A DNA stretch of 64,000 nucleotides from contig JAPTOF010000016.1 in NCBI GenBank assembly GCA_028554755.1, positions 5,679,001-5,743,000 of the forward strand, written 5' to 3'. The translations under genes were made by a program, and so were the position numbers. Of this stretch, positions 12,430-24,860 are shown in pieces; position 1 is the first letter of the stretch, and every line of letters starts with the position of its first letter. Under the pieces are notes generated by a model, which saw only the letters and a program-made list of their open reading frames with translations, ran no database searches and was not told where the DNA came from. The stretch is from Cordia subcordata. Its lineage: Eukaryota > Streptophyta > Magnoliopsida > Boraginales > Cordiaceae.

Positions 12430-12924
12430 TTATACGGGTGTAAATCTAGTTCCATAATAGTTTAAATCTATCTTGCTCCCAGATTTTGACCGAAGCAGGG
12501 ATGAAGATGCGACAAAATACTTGAAATTACCTCCTAAGAGTTGTTCACTCAGTTGACGCCCTATTGCAACCTCGCAGTATGACATGGAAGCTCTGGCAGT
12601 GGTGGTAGGCACACATCGCTGGTTCGAGAAGTAATCAAGATTATGCGCAGAATTTGTCTCCCCAGCGTAATAATTGGAAAGGACTCCTTGTACGTTGATG
12701 CCCAACAGGAACCAAGTAGGCCAAGGTAATGCGACCAGTGTAGTTTTCTTCGAAAGCTGATTCTGATTTATCTTCACAACTTTCAAGTCTTCTAAAGAGA
12801 AGTTTGTTGCTTCTAATGTCAATTTTATTGAGATACAAAGGAAGTGGAAGAGCTTGACTTGAGAGAAAGCAAGGTATGTATCTGACGATACAAAGGGAGC
12901 GGAGAGAAGAGCTTGAGAGAGCAC
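12430..12924 (-). other. Unassigned 164-codon open frame, probably not a gene
   Basis: This is the longest open frame in the 9-18 kb region. Its sequence shows no domain, no repeated motif and no signal peptide that I recognise, and an overlapping frame of 106 codons exists on the same strand. Base composition is less AT-rich than the flanks, which might mean a decayed gene or retroposon. I would not annotate a product. Confidence 0.15.
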
Positions 12925-15209
12925 TAGGGGTGTATGCGAGTGATTTAGAGCGATTTTTCATTAATTTCCTAATCGAATTTGGGTTGTTTATAATTTTGTG
13001 AAAATAATAACAAACAAATGATTTCGGTTAATTCGGTTATCAGGCGGTCTTGAACAGTTTTGAAATTTGATTATCACATATTTAGTTATGTAACATAATC
13101 AATCTTTAGTCACCGAAATACTAAATGCATGGACTCTTTGCCTTTTATGAGTCAAGAAGAAACTGTACAACTTATTACTTTTATCACAATATGAAATCAT
13201 CTTGTGTGACAATGGATAAGTATAAAACATTTTGATAGTTATACGAAATGTAGCATGCAAGATTAGTTTAGAGTGGGAGACTTCTAAACAAATTAAAACA
13301 CAACCTTTGTTGTTGATTGCAAAGTTGTGATAAAATAGTAATAATCAAATGCCTTTTATGATGTGCCATCAACGGAAGTACCCAATTGTTGATTACAATG
13401 TATTATATATGTGTTTATGTATATATAAATAATGCAGCAGACGATTCGATTTGAATAGTAATTTTTACTCTCAAAACCAAAAACTAAATCCCCCGTTTTG
13501 ACTTTTAAACTTAAAACCATGATTGATTGAACCATTTCACAAGCTATCGGTTCACAATTGGTTCGCCTGGACTGAAACAATTTTTGCGGTTTTAATGTTT
13601 TTATACATAACCCTAGCCAACATCGTGGTTAGGAAGGGACAGACTTGTCATTTTGATAATGTTTGTACTTTCCAGCTAGGATTTAATCTTTCGGCCCATT
13701 TATCTGGGCTTCATGCCACTTTGTTGTCTATAATTCGTTTGTTTTCCTAAGCCCAGTTTTTGGGCCTTATTTGTTTTTGCTCTGGCTGTTTCGTTTATCC
13801 CTTGATTTGTATCCCTTTCATCGTCTGTAACCCTCTTATTAATGGGAAGTTTCCCTCGGAGAGAAGAAAGAAAGAAACTTGAAAAGATGTAGACACACTA
13901 GGCTTTCTAACTATTTGAAATTCTTCTAAGTCTCTTGAAATGATATGGCTTATTTTCTATAATTGATCCAATAGAGACTCTAGTACGATAGCATGAGATT
14001 GGGTCCAATCCCTTGGATATAATTGTGTCTTATGACATCGTAATCCCTTTCTCTTTTAAAACAAGAATTTAAAATATTTCTAAATGAGTAACAATAAAAT
14101 TTAAATTTGTAACTTGCCAATTTTGAGGTACTTATCATTGGTTAAAAAAATTAAGAAAATATAGTACTAGAGAGAATATATTGTAAATTAAGGAGTCAAA
14201 GTCCCAGTTAGTTACAACACTGAGTGACTCGCTCTCTATATTAGAGTTATCATCTTATCTAAAAGTTAAAAGTTATAGAGAGGATATTGGTGTATTTACC
14301 GCTCTTTCACGTGCAAGGAGTTGTAAAAGTTTGAGCTTGTAGAAAATTTATTGGTGTATTTGTTTATTATATTAACACACCCCTCACATGCATGATACCA
14401 TGTTAAAATTACCATATCAACTAAAAACTTAAATTTATAGAGAGAATATTGGTATAATATCTATTTATTATACTAAAACAGCTACCGCTACATCTAATTT
14501 CCTTCCCAATCTTTTTGCTTCTCCTAAATTATATCACATTCCATCATTATCATCCGTTAGATAAATCCTCATCAACTGCTAATATTTTGTCGTGTTAAAT
14601 CTTTTCCTATTCTTTATTTCCTTATATAGACGAAGTTAACGGATTTATTTCCTTATATGTATATGTACACTTATTTATGTATATAATTATTTTTATAATT
14701 CACCCCCTGCGTGCAGGGTACGAGGTAAAAACAACTAACTTATTCGTTATATAAACACACTCCCTTCACGATCAAATCCTCGACCACCACACCGTTGAAC
14801 AATTCACGTAATGCATGCAGGCCAAGAGTTTACTCATTATGGTTAAGGGTGAACAAGGCCTGCAAGCCAGCGCCAAGGATAACATGACCAGTACCAGCAA
14901 TTCAGCATAAGTGACCATGTCTGTCATGTATCTTCTAACAATGGATTTATTTTTCAATTTGCTGAAATTTATAGGTATTGAAGTTGTAAAATAGGGACTA
15001 GGGAGGCTGCAGACATGGTGATTGAGAAATTTTGTGGGCTAGACTAGTAGACTTGATGGGTTGAGGAGGAGACAAAAAAAATGGGGTTAGCCATGGATAG
15101 AAGACTTGTTTCCCAAGAATGATGGTTTAGGAGAAGAGGTGAGGTTGTGGCCATGGTTGCCATTGAAGTGGCTAATTGTTTGGGGGCTTATTATCAAACT
15201 ATGAAGGAC
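12925..15209. other. Gene-free region
   Basis: No coding signature. A GC-richer patch at about 13620-13870 (near 'gtaaccctcttattaatggg') resembles a transcript 3' end or retroposon tail but cannot be assigned. Between 14220 and 14480 short phrases such as 'atagagagaatattggt' recur, suggesting old repeat fragments. Confidence 0.35.
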
Positions 15210-15600
15210 TCTTTTTCCTTCTTTTTTTTTTGGAAAAAAAGTACATTATTTTGGCAATATTTATTTGATTTGACTTTAAAAAAGCTTAAATTCTGAAATT
15301 AAAATAGCTCAAATACGACTTTCTTCAAAAAAACATAAATTTTTAGCTCCTCGAAAAGTACTCTTTTAAGAGTTGTTAAAAAAATACTTTTAAAAGTGTC
15401 AACCCAAATGAGCCCAAATTATATCTTCAAAAAAAGTTGAAATTGAGATTTTTTTCCCAAGAATTTCAATTTTTTTTAAATTCTAATTTAAATATTTATT
15501 ACGAAAAAGATCTACTCTTTTTTTTTTTTAAAAAAAAAATGCATTTCCATAATAAAGAAAAAAATTGAAACGAATCCAAACTGGCCCAAAGCTAGGGCAA
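15210..15600. mobile_element. Two partial MITE family 1 copies in tandem
   Basis: The first part ends in GTCAACCCAAATGAGCCC (about 15413) and the second in CGAATCCAAACTGGCCC (about 15590). Both are relatives of the right end of the MITE at 7818-8046, with the same T-rich/A-rich interior. Left ends are missing or degraded. Confidence 0.4.
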
Positions 15601-15978
15601 ATGGTTAGAGAACGAGACCTAAGTAGAGATGTGTATTTTTTTTTTTCTTTTTTCCTTCAGTGAAAACGGAGGAATTTCTCTCAAAAATTTCACGAAGAAT
15701 CTTTACAAAACGAGAACAGGATAGAGGAAAGTACAAGTGCAGCTAAGCCCTAAGTATTTTACTTTTAATAAATTATAACTATGCTTTTGGTTCCTGAGTT
15801 TTCTTTTTCATTTTAATTTATTTTCGATGTTGTTAGCACTTATAATAGTTCTCACTTTCAGAAAATCCTTCTCGTTTGTAACTCTTAGGTGCATTTGTAT
15901 GATGTGTTTCCTGGTTTTATTTATTGCATGCATGCAATAGATTGTCTTATTTGCATTTCCTCGAAATTAACATTGATT

Positions 15979-16212
15979 TAGGGCCTGTTTAGATTTTTTT
16001 TTTTTTTTAGGAAAAAGTATTTTTTTCTCCAAAAAAAGTATATTAAATTTGTAATAACTATTTGATTTGATTTCCAAAAAAATTAAAACTGTGAAAAAAG
16101 CTCAAATGCAGCTTTTTTTAGAAGCCAGAATTTTCAGTTTCGAAAAGAAAGCTATTTTTCAAAAGTTATTAAAAAAAACGCCTTTGAAAAAAGCCAATCC
16201 AAACGGGCCCTT
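15979..16212. mobile_element. MITE family 1 copy
   Basis: The inverted ends are TTAGGGCCTGTTTAGATT and CCAATCCAAACGGGCCCTTA. The interior matches the 7818 copy in layout, including ATTAAATTTGTAATAACTATTT. It is directly followed by the larger palindromic element at 16232. Confidence 0.6.
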
Positions 16213-16231
16213 AAGCTTTTATATTTATCTT

Positions 16232-17232
16232 ACGAGAGAAAGACATACAAGTCTCTCAAGTATATTTTTTTATCCCAAACAAGTCTTTTAACTTTTTATA
16301 ATTTCTTGAGAGGTCTTTATAAGGTATTGATTTTATTGAAAAACCAAAAATACCCTCACATTGTTAGTCATATTTTGCAATTGGCATATAACTTCTATAT
16401 TTGACACTTTACTGAACACCTTTTTTGTCGATTTTTGTACTTTTTTGGCTAACATGTTCACATCAATTTTTTTTATGCTTAACAATTTAGAAATTTAAAA
16501 TTAAAAAATTAAAAATTAAAATATACAACTTACAATAAAAGAATTACATAATAAAAAATATTAAATTAAAAGATTATGAGATTAAGATTTTAAGAGGTTA
16601 AAAGATTAAAAAATAATAATAAAAAGTAAAATCATAAACAGCACTTTAACTTGCAATTTTAAACAAACAAATTATAACTTATAACTTATAATGACAACAC
16701 TTTAAATTGTAATCTTATGATTATAACTTATAATTCTAAAAAATAATTAATAATTTGTTTGGTTAAAATTGTAATTTAAAGTGCTATTTATGATTTTGCC
16801 TATTTGATTTTAATATTTTAAATCTTTTTAATTTTAAAGTTTGTTAATTTTTAATTTTAATCTTCTAATCTTTTAACCTCTTGAAATCTTAACCTCATAG
16901 TCTTTTAATTTTTAGTTTTTTAATTTTTAATTTTAATTTTAATTTTTAAATTTCTTTAGTTTCTAATTTTTCACGTTTAATTTTTTAATTTTGAATTTTT
17001 TTTATTTTTTTATTTTGAAGCAATGAAAAAAATAATATAAGCATATTGAGAAAAAATACAAAAATAGGCAAAAAGGTGTCAAGCAAAGTATTAGATATAA
17101 TGACTATATGTCAATTGCTAAATATAACTACTAAAGTGAGGGTATTTTTAGTCTTTTAATAAAGTCAATGCATTGGAAGGACTTCTGAAAAGATTATAAA
17201 GAGTTGGAGAAACTGTATATCTTTCTTCCTAC
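16232..17232. mobile_element. 1-kb palindromic (foldback) element, family 2
   Basis: The left half (from ACGAGAGAAAGACATAC) and the right half (ending GTATATCTTTCTTCCTAC) are inverted copies over several hundred bases. Mirrored phrases include AAAATACCCTCAC, TATTTTGCAATTGGCATATA and CACCTTTTT. The middle is A/T homopolymer-rich. No ORF. A half-length relative is at 31463-31912. Confidence 0.65.
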
Positions 17233-17421
17233 TATTCGATCTTTGCACATTTATGTAGACGTGTAAAACTCAATGAAGGCACTCTAAGCCCATTTCATGA
17301 AAGTATTCAACCCTACAAATTAGCGAGTAAGGAGAAAAATAAAATTGAAGCTCTTGATAAAAAAAAAAGGATGCCCTACACTTACATGCCTCAAGTCTAG
17401 TGGTCTTCTAGTGATTGAGTC

Positions 17422-18060
17422 TAGGGGTGTTCATTGGGGAATTTCGTCCCAACTAACAATTTTTTTTTTCGAATTAATTTTTGGGGAAGAAAGTTTGTTC
17501 CATTTCCTGGCCCAATTCACTAATGGGGAGTATAATTTGGGGAAATGGGGAATGGGGAAAAGGTACTTGTGATTGGAGAATTTTCAAATTTTTTGATAAA
17601 GTTTAAAACTAATTTTAAACACAACTTATATCGAATAATTCTAAATCTAAAATGTAAACAAATATATATAATCTATACTTCAAAATATAAATAAAAATAT
17701 ATAACCAAACAAAAATATATAACCAACATTAAAGCATAGCGAAGAAAATATAATGTTGAAAGAATGACGTGAAGAGAAAAATAAGGATTAAAAGAAATTT
17801 AAGATATGTTATATTAAATATGATAACATATATTATATAACTAAATAATATACATATATATATATACATATTTTATATAATAAAAAATTTCGGGTTTTGG
17901 GTTTTCCTCGAGAAAAAAAAAATTTATTCAGATCTCCAACCCGTTTTTTCAAAACTTTTTTCCATTTTCGATATTTTTTCCCTAATTCCCCAAATTTAAT
18001 TTTCCCGTGCCCAAAAAATTAGTTCGGTAATCGAGTTTTCCTGATTAATGAACACTGCTA
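17422..18060. mobile_element. hAT-type non-autonomous element
   Basis: The inverted ends are TAGGGGTGTTCATT (left) and AATGAACACTGCTA (right). The 8 bases outside are attgagtc and atcgtgtc, a 6 of 8 match, consistent with a decayed 8-base hAT target duplication. The interior has T/A-rich text with repeated 'ggggaa'/'ttcccc' themes and no transposase. Confidence 0.6.
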
Positions 18061-18323
18061 ATCGTGTCCCAAGCGCCAGATCAATTTATGCTATACCTAA
18101 ATTGGTGCGATGTGTAATCAAGTCATGTTATTCTCTCAATGTACTGGTAAATGAAGGACCCTGTAAATATTTCATTACATCAGCAACACCAAATCATTTG
18201 AAAATGCTCTATTGTACATGTTATGCACTTCACCTGATTTGGAAATTTTTTTTTTTACCCTATTTTTAAAAAAATTTTGCAAAAATACCCTTGTTTTGAA
18301 AAGTATTTCAAAAATACTCTTTT

Positions 18324-18542
18324 CGATAAGTCACCTACCGTTTGGTAAGTCACAAATCGAAACGGTAGGTGACTTACCGTTCTCTCACGTGTCAGAGCAT
18401 CTCTCGAGAAAACGGTAAGTGACTTACCGTCTGCTACGCTGTTAGGAGAACGGTAAGTAACTTACCGTTATTCCCCTTTGAACGGTAAGTGACTTACCGT
18501 TCATTTGTGCATTATTCTCTTTGACCGGTAAGTCTCTTACCG
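18324..18542. repeat. Left cluster of ACGGTAAGTGACTTACCGT palindromes in the MULE
   Basis: Six near-palindromic 17-21 base units sit at about 18324-18340, 18361-18381, 18411-18430, 18449-18469, 18481-18501 and 18525-18542, plus a half unit at 18344. They are just inside the left TIR and upstream of the transposase relic. Their placement fits binding sites for the transposase or for a host factor. Confidence 0.85.
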
Positions 18543-18742
18543 AATATTTATGACTTGAACTCCTATTTAATCTCAGCTCTTTCATTCTCGGAAGACCCAA
18601 CACCAAAGATACAAATTTCTTATAACCCATATATAATCCGCCTAGTATCCTTAATTTTCAAATCGCCCAAAATCTTTCCAATTATCTTCCACACATACAA
18701 ACTTGTATAGTATTCATTTAATATTTTAGTCAGTAAGAAAGT

Positions 18743-20802
18743 ATGAATACAATCTCTGTTCTTTTATATTATGGCAGAGAAAAAATTAATGGCCCGTACG
18801 GTATCGAATATAAAATTACGAAGCCTATTCGTAAGGTCAAAATAACACATGAAACATCATACAATGAATTTGTTTATAGTGTCTATGAGAAGCTTAATTT
18901 GCGTTATGGCATCGATAGGGTGGAGCTATCGCATTGTTTCTAATCGGGGGTCGTACAGTTACTGTATCCATATTTTAGCGAGGCGGCAATCAACAACAAT
19001 GATGATTTGATCGACGTGTTTCGAATAGCGTGCAATGATAATAACATGAATAATTCTCATGTTATTGTGGAAGTAAAGGCTGACGACATGTACATTCCGT
19101 AACGAAGCAATGATTTTCAGTCTGGTTGCGCTGTTCCCGACTTGAATGCCGAACCATCACATTACGTTGCTGGGAGTGACATAGCGGGGCCATCTCATAA
19201 TGTGAGGGTGAACTTGAACATGGACACATTTCCGTCTGAACCTGACGAAGAAGATGAGGACATGGCCCTAAACGAAAACGATGCCTGGTACGACGATGAT
19301 GACATCTTCAATGGTAATGAAAACACTGCGAACATTAATGCGGAATGTGAGGGGCCGTCAGCTAGTGCGGGGGGACCTTCGTGTGCCATACCGATGCACG
19401 ATGTACATGAAACTGCTCAACTTTATACCGTTAGTCAAGAATACTATATGGATAGTATGGAGGAGCACAAAACGCAAATATTTTGGGATGAGAAGGAATT
19501 GGCCAAAGGAATGATTTTCCCGTCACAGAAGGAGGTGATTCGGGCGATTTAGATGTACTCGATAAAGGTACAACGTGAATACAAAGTCAAGAGGTCTGAA
19601 CCAGATTTATGGGTTGTTTGTTGCGTAAATGCTTCCAACCTTAGAAATCCATGTAGGCGGGAATTGCGGGCAATTCAAAAATTCACGCATCGCCAGTTTG
19701 AAATAACAAAGTATTGGGGCGTGCATAATTGTTTCGGTGATAGGCGAAGGGCCGACCATAAAAATTTTACCGCTGCACTGGTCGGTTATACGGTTATGCA
19801 CTTCGTAAAACACTAGCCTGATTTTGATGTGGGTTTTGTACGCGCACACATTATGGACACCTTTCACGTGAACATTTCATACGAAAAGGCATGGTGTGGC
19901 CAAAATAAGGCCATTGAAATGGTGTACGGCGAGTAGGACGAGTCGTACTAGTTACTTCCACGATTTTTTAGAACTGTCAAGGCAACTAATCCAGGGACAG
20001 TTGTAACATACAAGTTCTTCCAAAGGTCGACGCAAGAAACCAAAATTTTCGATTACGTGTTTTGGGCGTTTGCACCATGCATTGCAACATAGAAGTATTG
20101 TCGTCCAGTGCTTTCTCTCGACGGTACTCACCTGCGCGGGCAATATAAAGGCCATCTTCTAATAGCATTGACAGCTGATGCGAACGGTTAGATTTTACCG
20201 TTGGCATTTGCAGTTGTCGATGCAGAGACAATAGAAAGTTGCCATGGTTCCTTCAACTGGTACGTCGGCATTTTCTGCATTACATGGATGAGATTTGTAC
20301 AGTGTCTGATAGACAAGCAGGAATTTTTTCTGCCGTGAATCGTATCTCAACTGATGGGCAATTGCGAGTGAAGCATCGGATATACTTGAGGCACCTCAAA
20401 AGTAATGTCATGAAACAGGTCCACAACCAGTATATAAAGGACTTATGTTGGAGAGCTGGTAAGGAAAATCAAGTCCGCAAACATGTAAAAGTGATGCGAA
20501 AAATTTTGGAAGTTGACCCAACACCAAGCGGTGCTGGTAAACGGGCATACGACTATCTCACCAACATAGACCGGGAGATGTGGACGCTGTGTGTTGATGG
20601 AGGTTCGAGGTGGGGTATGATGACTACAAACAACGTGGAGTGTTTCAATGGTGTTCTTGTTGGGGCGAGGTGTTTGCCTATTATAACGTTAGTGTCGCAC
20701 ACTTTCACAAAGTGTGTTGAATACTTCTACAACCGATCTATACATGCAAGGCACTTGGCAGGACAAGTACCCGTTGCCTTGCTGGGTGGGCAACTCCTTT
20801 GA
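18743..20802 (+). pseudogene. Mutator-like (MuDR) transposase relic
   Basis: DDE transposase that would cut and move the element in the nucleus. In one frame there is an N-terminal PB1-like domain (18743-19100), an acidic Ser/Asp/Glu-rich linker (19200-19370) and the MuDR DNA-binding domain (19550-19816, with VVCCVNAS...CRRELRA and YWGVHNC). Then comes the catalytic region. The first Asp lies in LSLDGTHLRG (codon 20120), the second in VSDRQAGI (20308) and the Glu in NNVECFN (20638). The frame holds eight stops: TAA at 18941 and 19100, and TAG at 19550, 19814, 19934, 19949, 20090 and 20189. A frameshift follows at about 20260-20300. The C-terminal SWIM zinc finger seen in intact relatives is not recognisable after 20802. 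The gene is dead, although all three catalytic residues remain. Confidence 0.85.
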
Positions 20803-21696
20803 AGCGGTGTCCCTCGTCAAAATCTGCATCTTGTGGTGGGCATAATGTACCAAAAGGGATGCATCCTGGGGTCTAAGGTGGGCATCCATGCTGTATCTTA
20901 CGATCAAACAGTTATCATGCGTAAATAATATTAAATTACATAATATCTTAAAATAATATTAAATTACATAATATCTTAAAATTTCTTATAAATTTCTTAT
21001 TTAATTCCATATTAAATTATATTACTTTTCTATTCAAATAAAATACATTCAAATCTTAATAAAACAAACCATACTCCTATTAAATTGTAATCAACTATAT
21101 TAACTTTTTATTCAAATGAACTTTGCTAAATTCCTAAAAATTATAAGAAATTCCTAAGGAAATTTCTTATATTTATTATTTAATAAATTATTTTGCGCTT
21201 CGTATTAAATTATATTACTTTTCTATTCAAATAAACCATATTCTTGTTCTTAATAAATTGTACAATTTTCCTAATAAATTACAAATAATTATATTAATTT
21301 TCTAATCAAATATACTTTATTAAATTCCTAGTACATTTTAAGAAATTCCTAAGGAAATTTCTTAGGAATTATTTTCTAATAAATTATATTAATTTTCTAT
21401 TAAATTATATTAGGTTTCTAACCAACTAAACAACATTCTCATTCCTAATAAATTACACCATATTCCTAATAAATTACAATCAATCACACTATATTCCTAC
21501 TAAATTTGCATAAGTTTTAAATGTCAAATGGGCAATTTCGGTTCTATGAAATTTCTAAAATTCATAACTTTTTCTAAAATCTTTCTAAATACTATAAATC
21601 TCTAGCGAACGAAAATGTCATACATTACAAAATTACATTAAATATCCTATTCATGTGCATGTCAAAAATATATATACATATGCATGTAAAATAAAC

Positions 21697-21713
21697 ACAC
21701 ACACACACATACA

Positions 21714-21770
<57 letters not shown>
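21697..21770. repeat. Microsatellite (AC)n(ATAC)n(AT)n
   Basis: Consecutive runs of AC, ACAT and AT units inside the MULE. On the minus strand these create a spurious Tyr/Cys/Val-rich frame. Confidence 0.95.
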
Positions 21771-21775
<5 letters not shown>

Positions 21776-22059
21776 ACTAAAATAAACACATATATATTAA
21801 AACACATATAATTATACATACGATCGCATATTAACAACACGTATATACACATAAAAATTAATATATAACAAATAAAAAGGCAAGAATTTAGAAAACTTAC
21901 AAGTAAAAGCACTTTACTACGCGTGGGGCCAAACTTTTTTGCAAAAAAAAATGGGCTAGGGGTATTTTTTTGCTCAAAATCACAGCTGTGCGGGGAAGGG
22001 GGGTTTTCAGCGATGGGGAAAAATGGGGAGGGGAAGGGGGGGTATTTAAAGGCAACATA

Positions 22060-22198
22060 AACGGTAGGTCACCTACCGTTCGGTAGGTGACTTACTGAAA
22101 ATATTAATTACCCAACGACTTTTTTTTTTTTAATTTTGTCAAATCCCAGGATATGCGAGAACGGTAAGTCATCTACCATTTCGGTAGGTGACTTACCG
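22060..22198. repeat. Right cluster of the same palindromes in the MULE
   Basis: Four units occur: 22060-22080 (AACGGTAGGTCACCTACCGTT), 22081-22097, 22160-22180 and 22182-22198. They mirror the left cluster next to the right TIR, so both ends of the element carry the same motif. Confidence 0.85.
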
Positions 22199-22309
22199 AA
22201 AAGGGTATTTTTGAAAAGCTTTTCAAAACAAGGATATTTTTGCCGTAAATTTTTAAAAGTAGGGTAAAAATAAAAAATTTCCTTGTATTGGATACAAATT
22301 ATATCCTGC

Positions 22310-22516
22310 ACCTACAGATACACCTTACAAAGTGTACCTGTTTGTTTGTTCAGTACCCCATAACTGTATATATGTAGCTACATGATATAAGTTTCCTGCA
22401 TTGGAATGCGTTAGCTAAAGCCTTCTTTTGTTGGGCTTGCTATGGCCCTTTCTGTGTTGTGTTTGTACTTCATGTTCTGTTTAATGAAATGCTTTTTTCG
22501 ACCAAAAAAAAAAAAG
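22310..22516 (+). mobile_element. 3' end of a non-LTR retroposon (LINE-like)
   Basis: GC-richer sequence ends in TTTAATGAAATGCTTTTTTCGACC followed by 12 A residues (poly(A) to about 22515). This closing phrase is common at plant LINE 3' ends. No reverse transcriptase remains here. The MULE at 18241-22282 lies immediately to its left and may have split or truncated it. Confidence 0.4.
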
Positions 22517-24860
22517 ATTAAGATAATCAAGACTTCAATTGTGATAATTATAAGCAATATAACGAGTCGTCATATATATATATATATTCGCACCTAAATA
22601 ATGTAAGAAATTAGATCAAAATTTAAATCTAATACTATATTAAGAACTACTACAAAAATAGATCTTTGATACTATTAAGAATTACTGAAGGTTCATCTAG
22701 AAAGTTAATTGGTCAATGAAAGAAATAATTTAAAACCTTATGTAATAAATGTGAAATTTTCTAATGTTCGACAATGCATATGCTAACACTTACCATGCAC
22801 CCATGCATTTTCTACCTCTTAAATGTTACTTAGTTGGCATATTAATATAGAAGTTCTTTTTTTTCAATTTCTCTCTTTTTATTTGACGTGCCAATAGACG
22901 CGATTAAAGAGTTGATATATAACTATACCCGCTACATATGCTGACATGTCAAGCTTTTTGAGTCGACATGCTCACTACAACTAACATAAAGGACCTTGGT
23001 AAAATCGTCAAAATGATAATGGCATTTTATCATCAAGACACTGCTTGAATTCAGAAGCTGAGGGCCATGCAATTATTTGTGGATAAAGCAAGCACAAATT
23101 AAAGTTTAGTTTTCACATACTATATTAAGCCTACCGACTAATCATTATCCTCCACGTGGATAACTTGTTCCTCTCTCTTCTATTATTGGGTGAAATTTTT
23201 AGTCAAATTATTGCTAAGGGCTTCAAACCTGACTATATTTAATTTTTAAACCATTAGAATCTAGCCACTTGTTAAGTTCTCCCAACAGACTGACTTTTTT
23301 TACGATACTAATCATATTATTAAACGAAAATTAAGAATATAATAGTTGAAATAGGAGCCGTCCTTCTAGAAAGGCTGAAAAAAAAATGAAAGAACACGTA
23401 AGTATGACTTTAATTTCATTTAACTAGAAATAATAACCATTTTCTAAATTTTCTTTTGAAAATTAAATTTCAATTAGGTCAATTTCTAAGATAATTATAC
23501 GACAGGTGTAGGAATCCGATGTGCATATTGTACCAACCAAATAAAGTGTTATTTGGTTAATACAATCTATTTTTGTTGTATAAATCACAATCAGTCAATA
23601 TCTAAGCCTAAAACAAAGATTTTTACTTCAAGAACAAGAGCTTTATTTGCGCTTGTAGTTTTCATGATCAACGTGTCAAAATTTTCGAAACATGTTTGAG
23701 CTAAATTGATTCTATTTTTTCTTTTAGATTTGTTTCTCATAAGCCCAAATTAACGGACGAGAGTATTATTCTCCCTTATAGAGTTTCACTCATCTTATCT
23801 TTTTTAATGAGTACAAACTAACAACCGGTGCAATTATACATGTTTTAAACAAACCTACTTGAATGAATACTAATTAATGTATGTGCATTTTCATAGCATG
23901 TATACAAGTGTTAAGAGGAATAAGTATATTTAATTTACATGGATAAATTAAAATTTTCAAGATCGATATATAAAATTCGAAGCTATATATTCTACTAAAT
24001 GCCATTTGTTTCAACATGGAAACCGTTATTCTTATCAACAAGTTTTATAAATTTTTGTTGTAGTCTTAAAAATTTTTATTCTACACTTACAATTATTTTT
24101 TTCTAAAATAATATCAATTTGTATTGATGGAAGAGAAATCCTATATATATATAGAGATATATATATACATACATACATATATGTGTATATATATGTATAT
24201 ATACATACACATATATATACATATATGTATGTATGTGTGTATATATATAGAATAATTAATCTGCCGATAGAAAAGAGCCTAGACGACGTGGTGAACAATT
24301 AGTTTAATATCCCATATTAGACAGGACAAGGCCAGGCGTGCCTTATTTTATTGCTATTGCTGCTACTACTACATTCCTCGCTACTGCAACGAGCCAAACA
24401 TTACAGCTTATCCTCAGTCACGAGATTGTTTTATGAGTTAAAACATCCCATCCTGATTCTTGGTAAGAAATACATGCATTGCACGAGAAAGAAAGCTGCA
24501 GAAAAATACATGCATGAATGATGAATCAGTGTTCATTACTTTGTAGAAACTCGAATATTTCCCCAGTGTGTAAAGTGTTGCTGCTTTAGCATTTATTGAC
24601 AAGCGTCCCACACATCAAATTAAACTTCTGAAACTCACAAGCTCAGTTTATGTCCTACCAAATATTCTCAGACGTATTATTTCAGTAACACGTACAAGAT
24701 TCTTACAGGTCTTGAGTTCGAGTAATTATTGAGAGTAGGAAAAGAACTGCGATTAATCCTTTCTTAAAAATTATCCAAACATAGATTGGATATATTTCCA
24801 AGCATACGTATACACTCGGATAAAGCTAAATATTATTCTTATGAGAGAAAGGCACTGACA
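22517..24860. other. Gene-free AT-rich region with microsatellites
   Basis: No coding signature. A complex (TA)/(CATA)/(TATG) microsatellite spans about 24141-24250 and has dyad symmetry. The rest is unremarkable intergenic sequence. Confidence 0.45.

Larger units (their letters stand above)
18241..22282 (+). mobile_element. Mutator-like element (MULE) with decayed transposase
   Basis: Terminal inverted repeats begin GGAAATTTTTTTTTTTACCC at 18241 and end GGGTAAAAATAAAAAATTTCC at 22282. They share AAAATACCC, CTTGTTTTGAAAAG and TTTCAAAAATAC over more than 100 bases. A transposase relic lies at 18743-20802. Between it and the right TIR is AT-rich filler with a TATG/TA microsatellite (about 21697-21770). 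The flanking 9-mers (cctgatttg and cttgtattg) match at 6 of 9, so any target duplication is degraded. Confidence 0.8.

Noticed and set aside
12430..12924. A new host gene
   Set aside because: There is no domain, no promoter or poly(A) logic, and a competing overlapping frame. It is listed only as an unassigned frame.
19195..19389. Ser-rich minus-strand frame
   Set aside because: It is the complement of the acidic linker of the MULE transposase.
21625..21912. Tyr/Val/Cys-rich 95-codon frame on the minus strand
   Set aside because: It is the translation of the TATG/TA/AC microsatellite inside the MULE.
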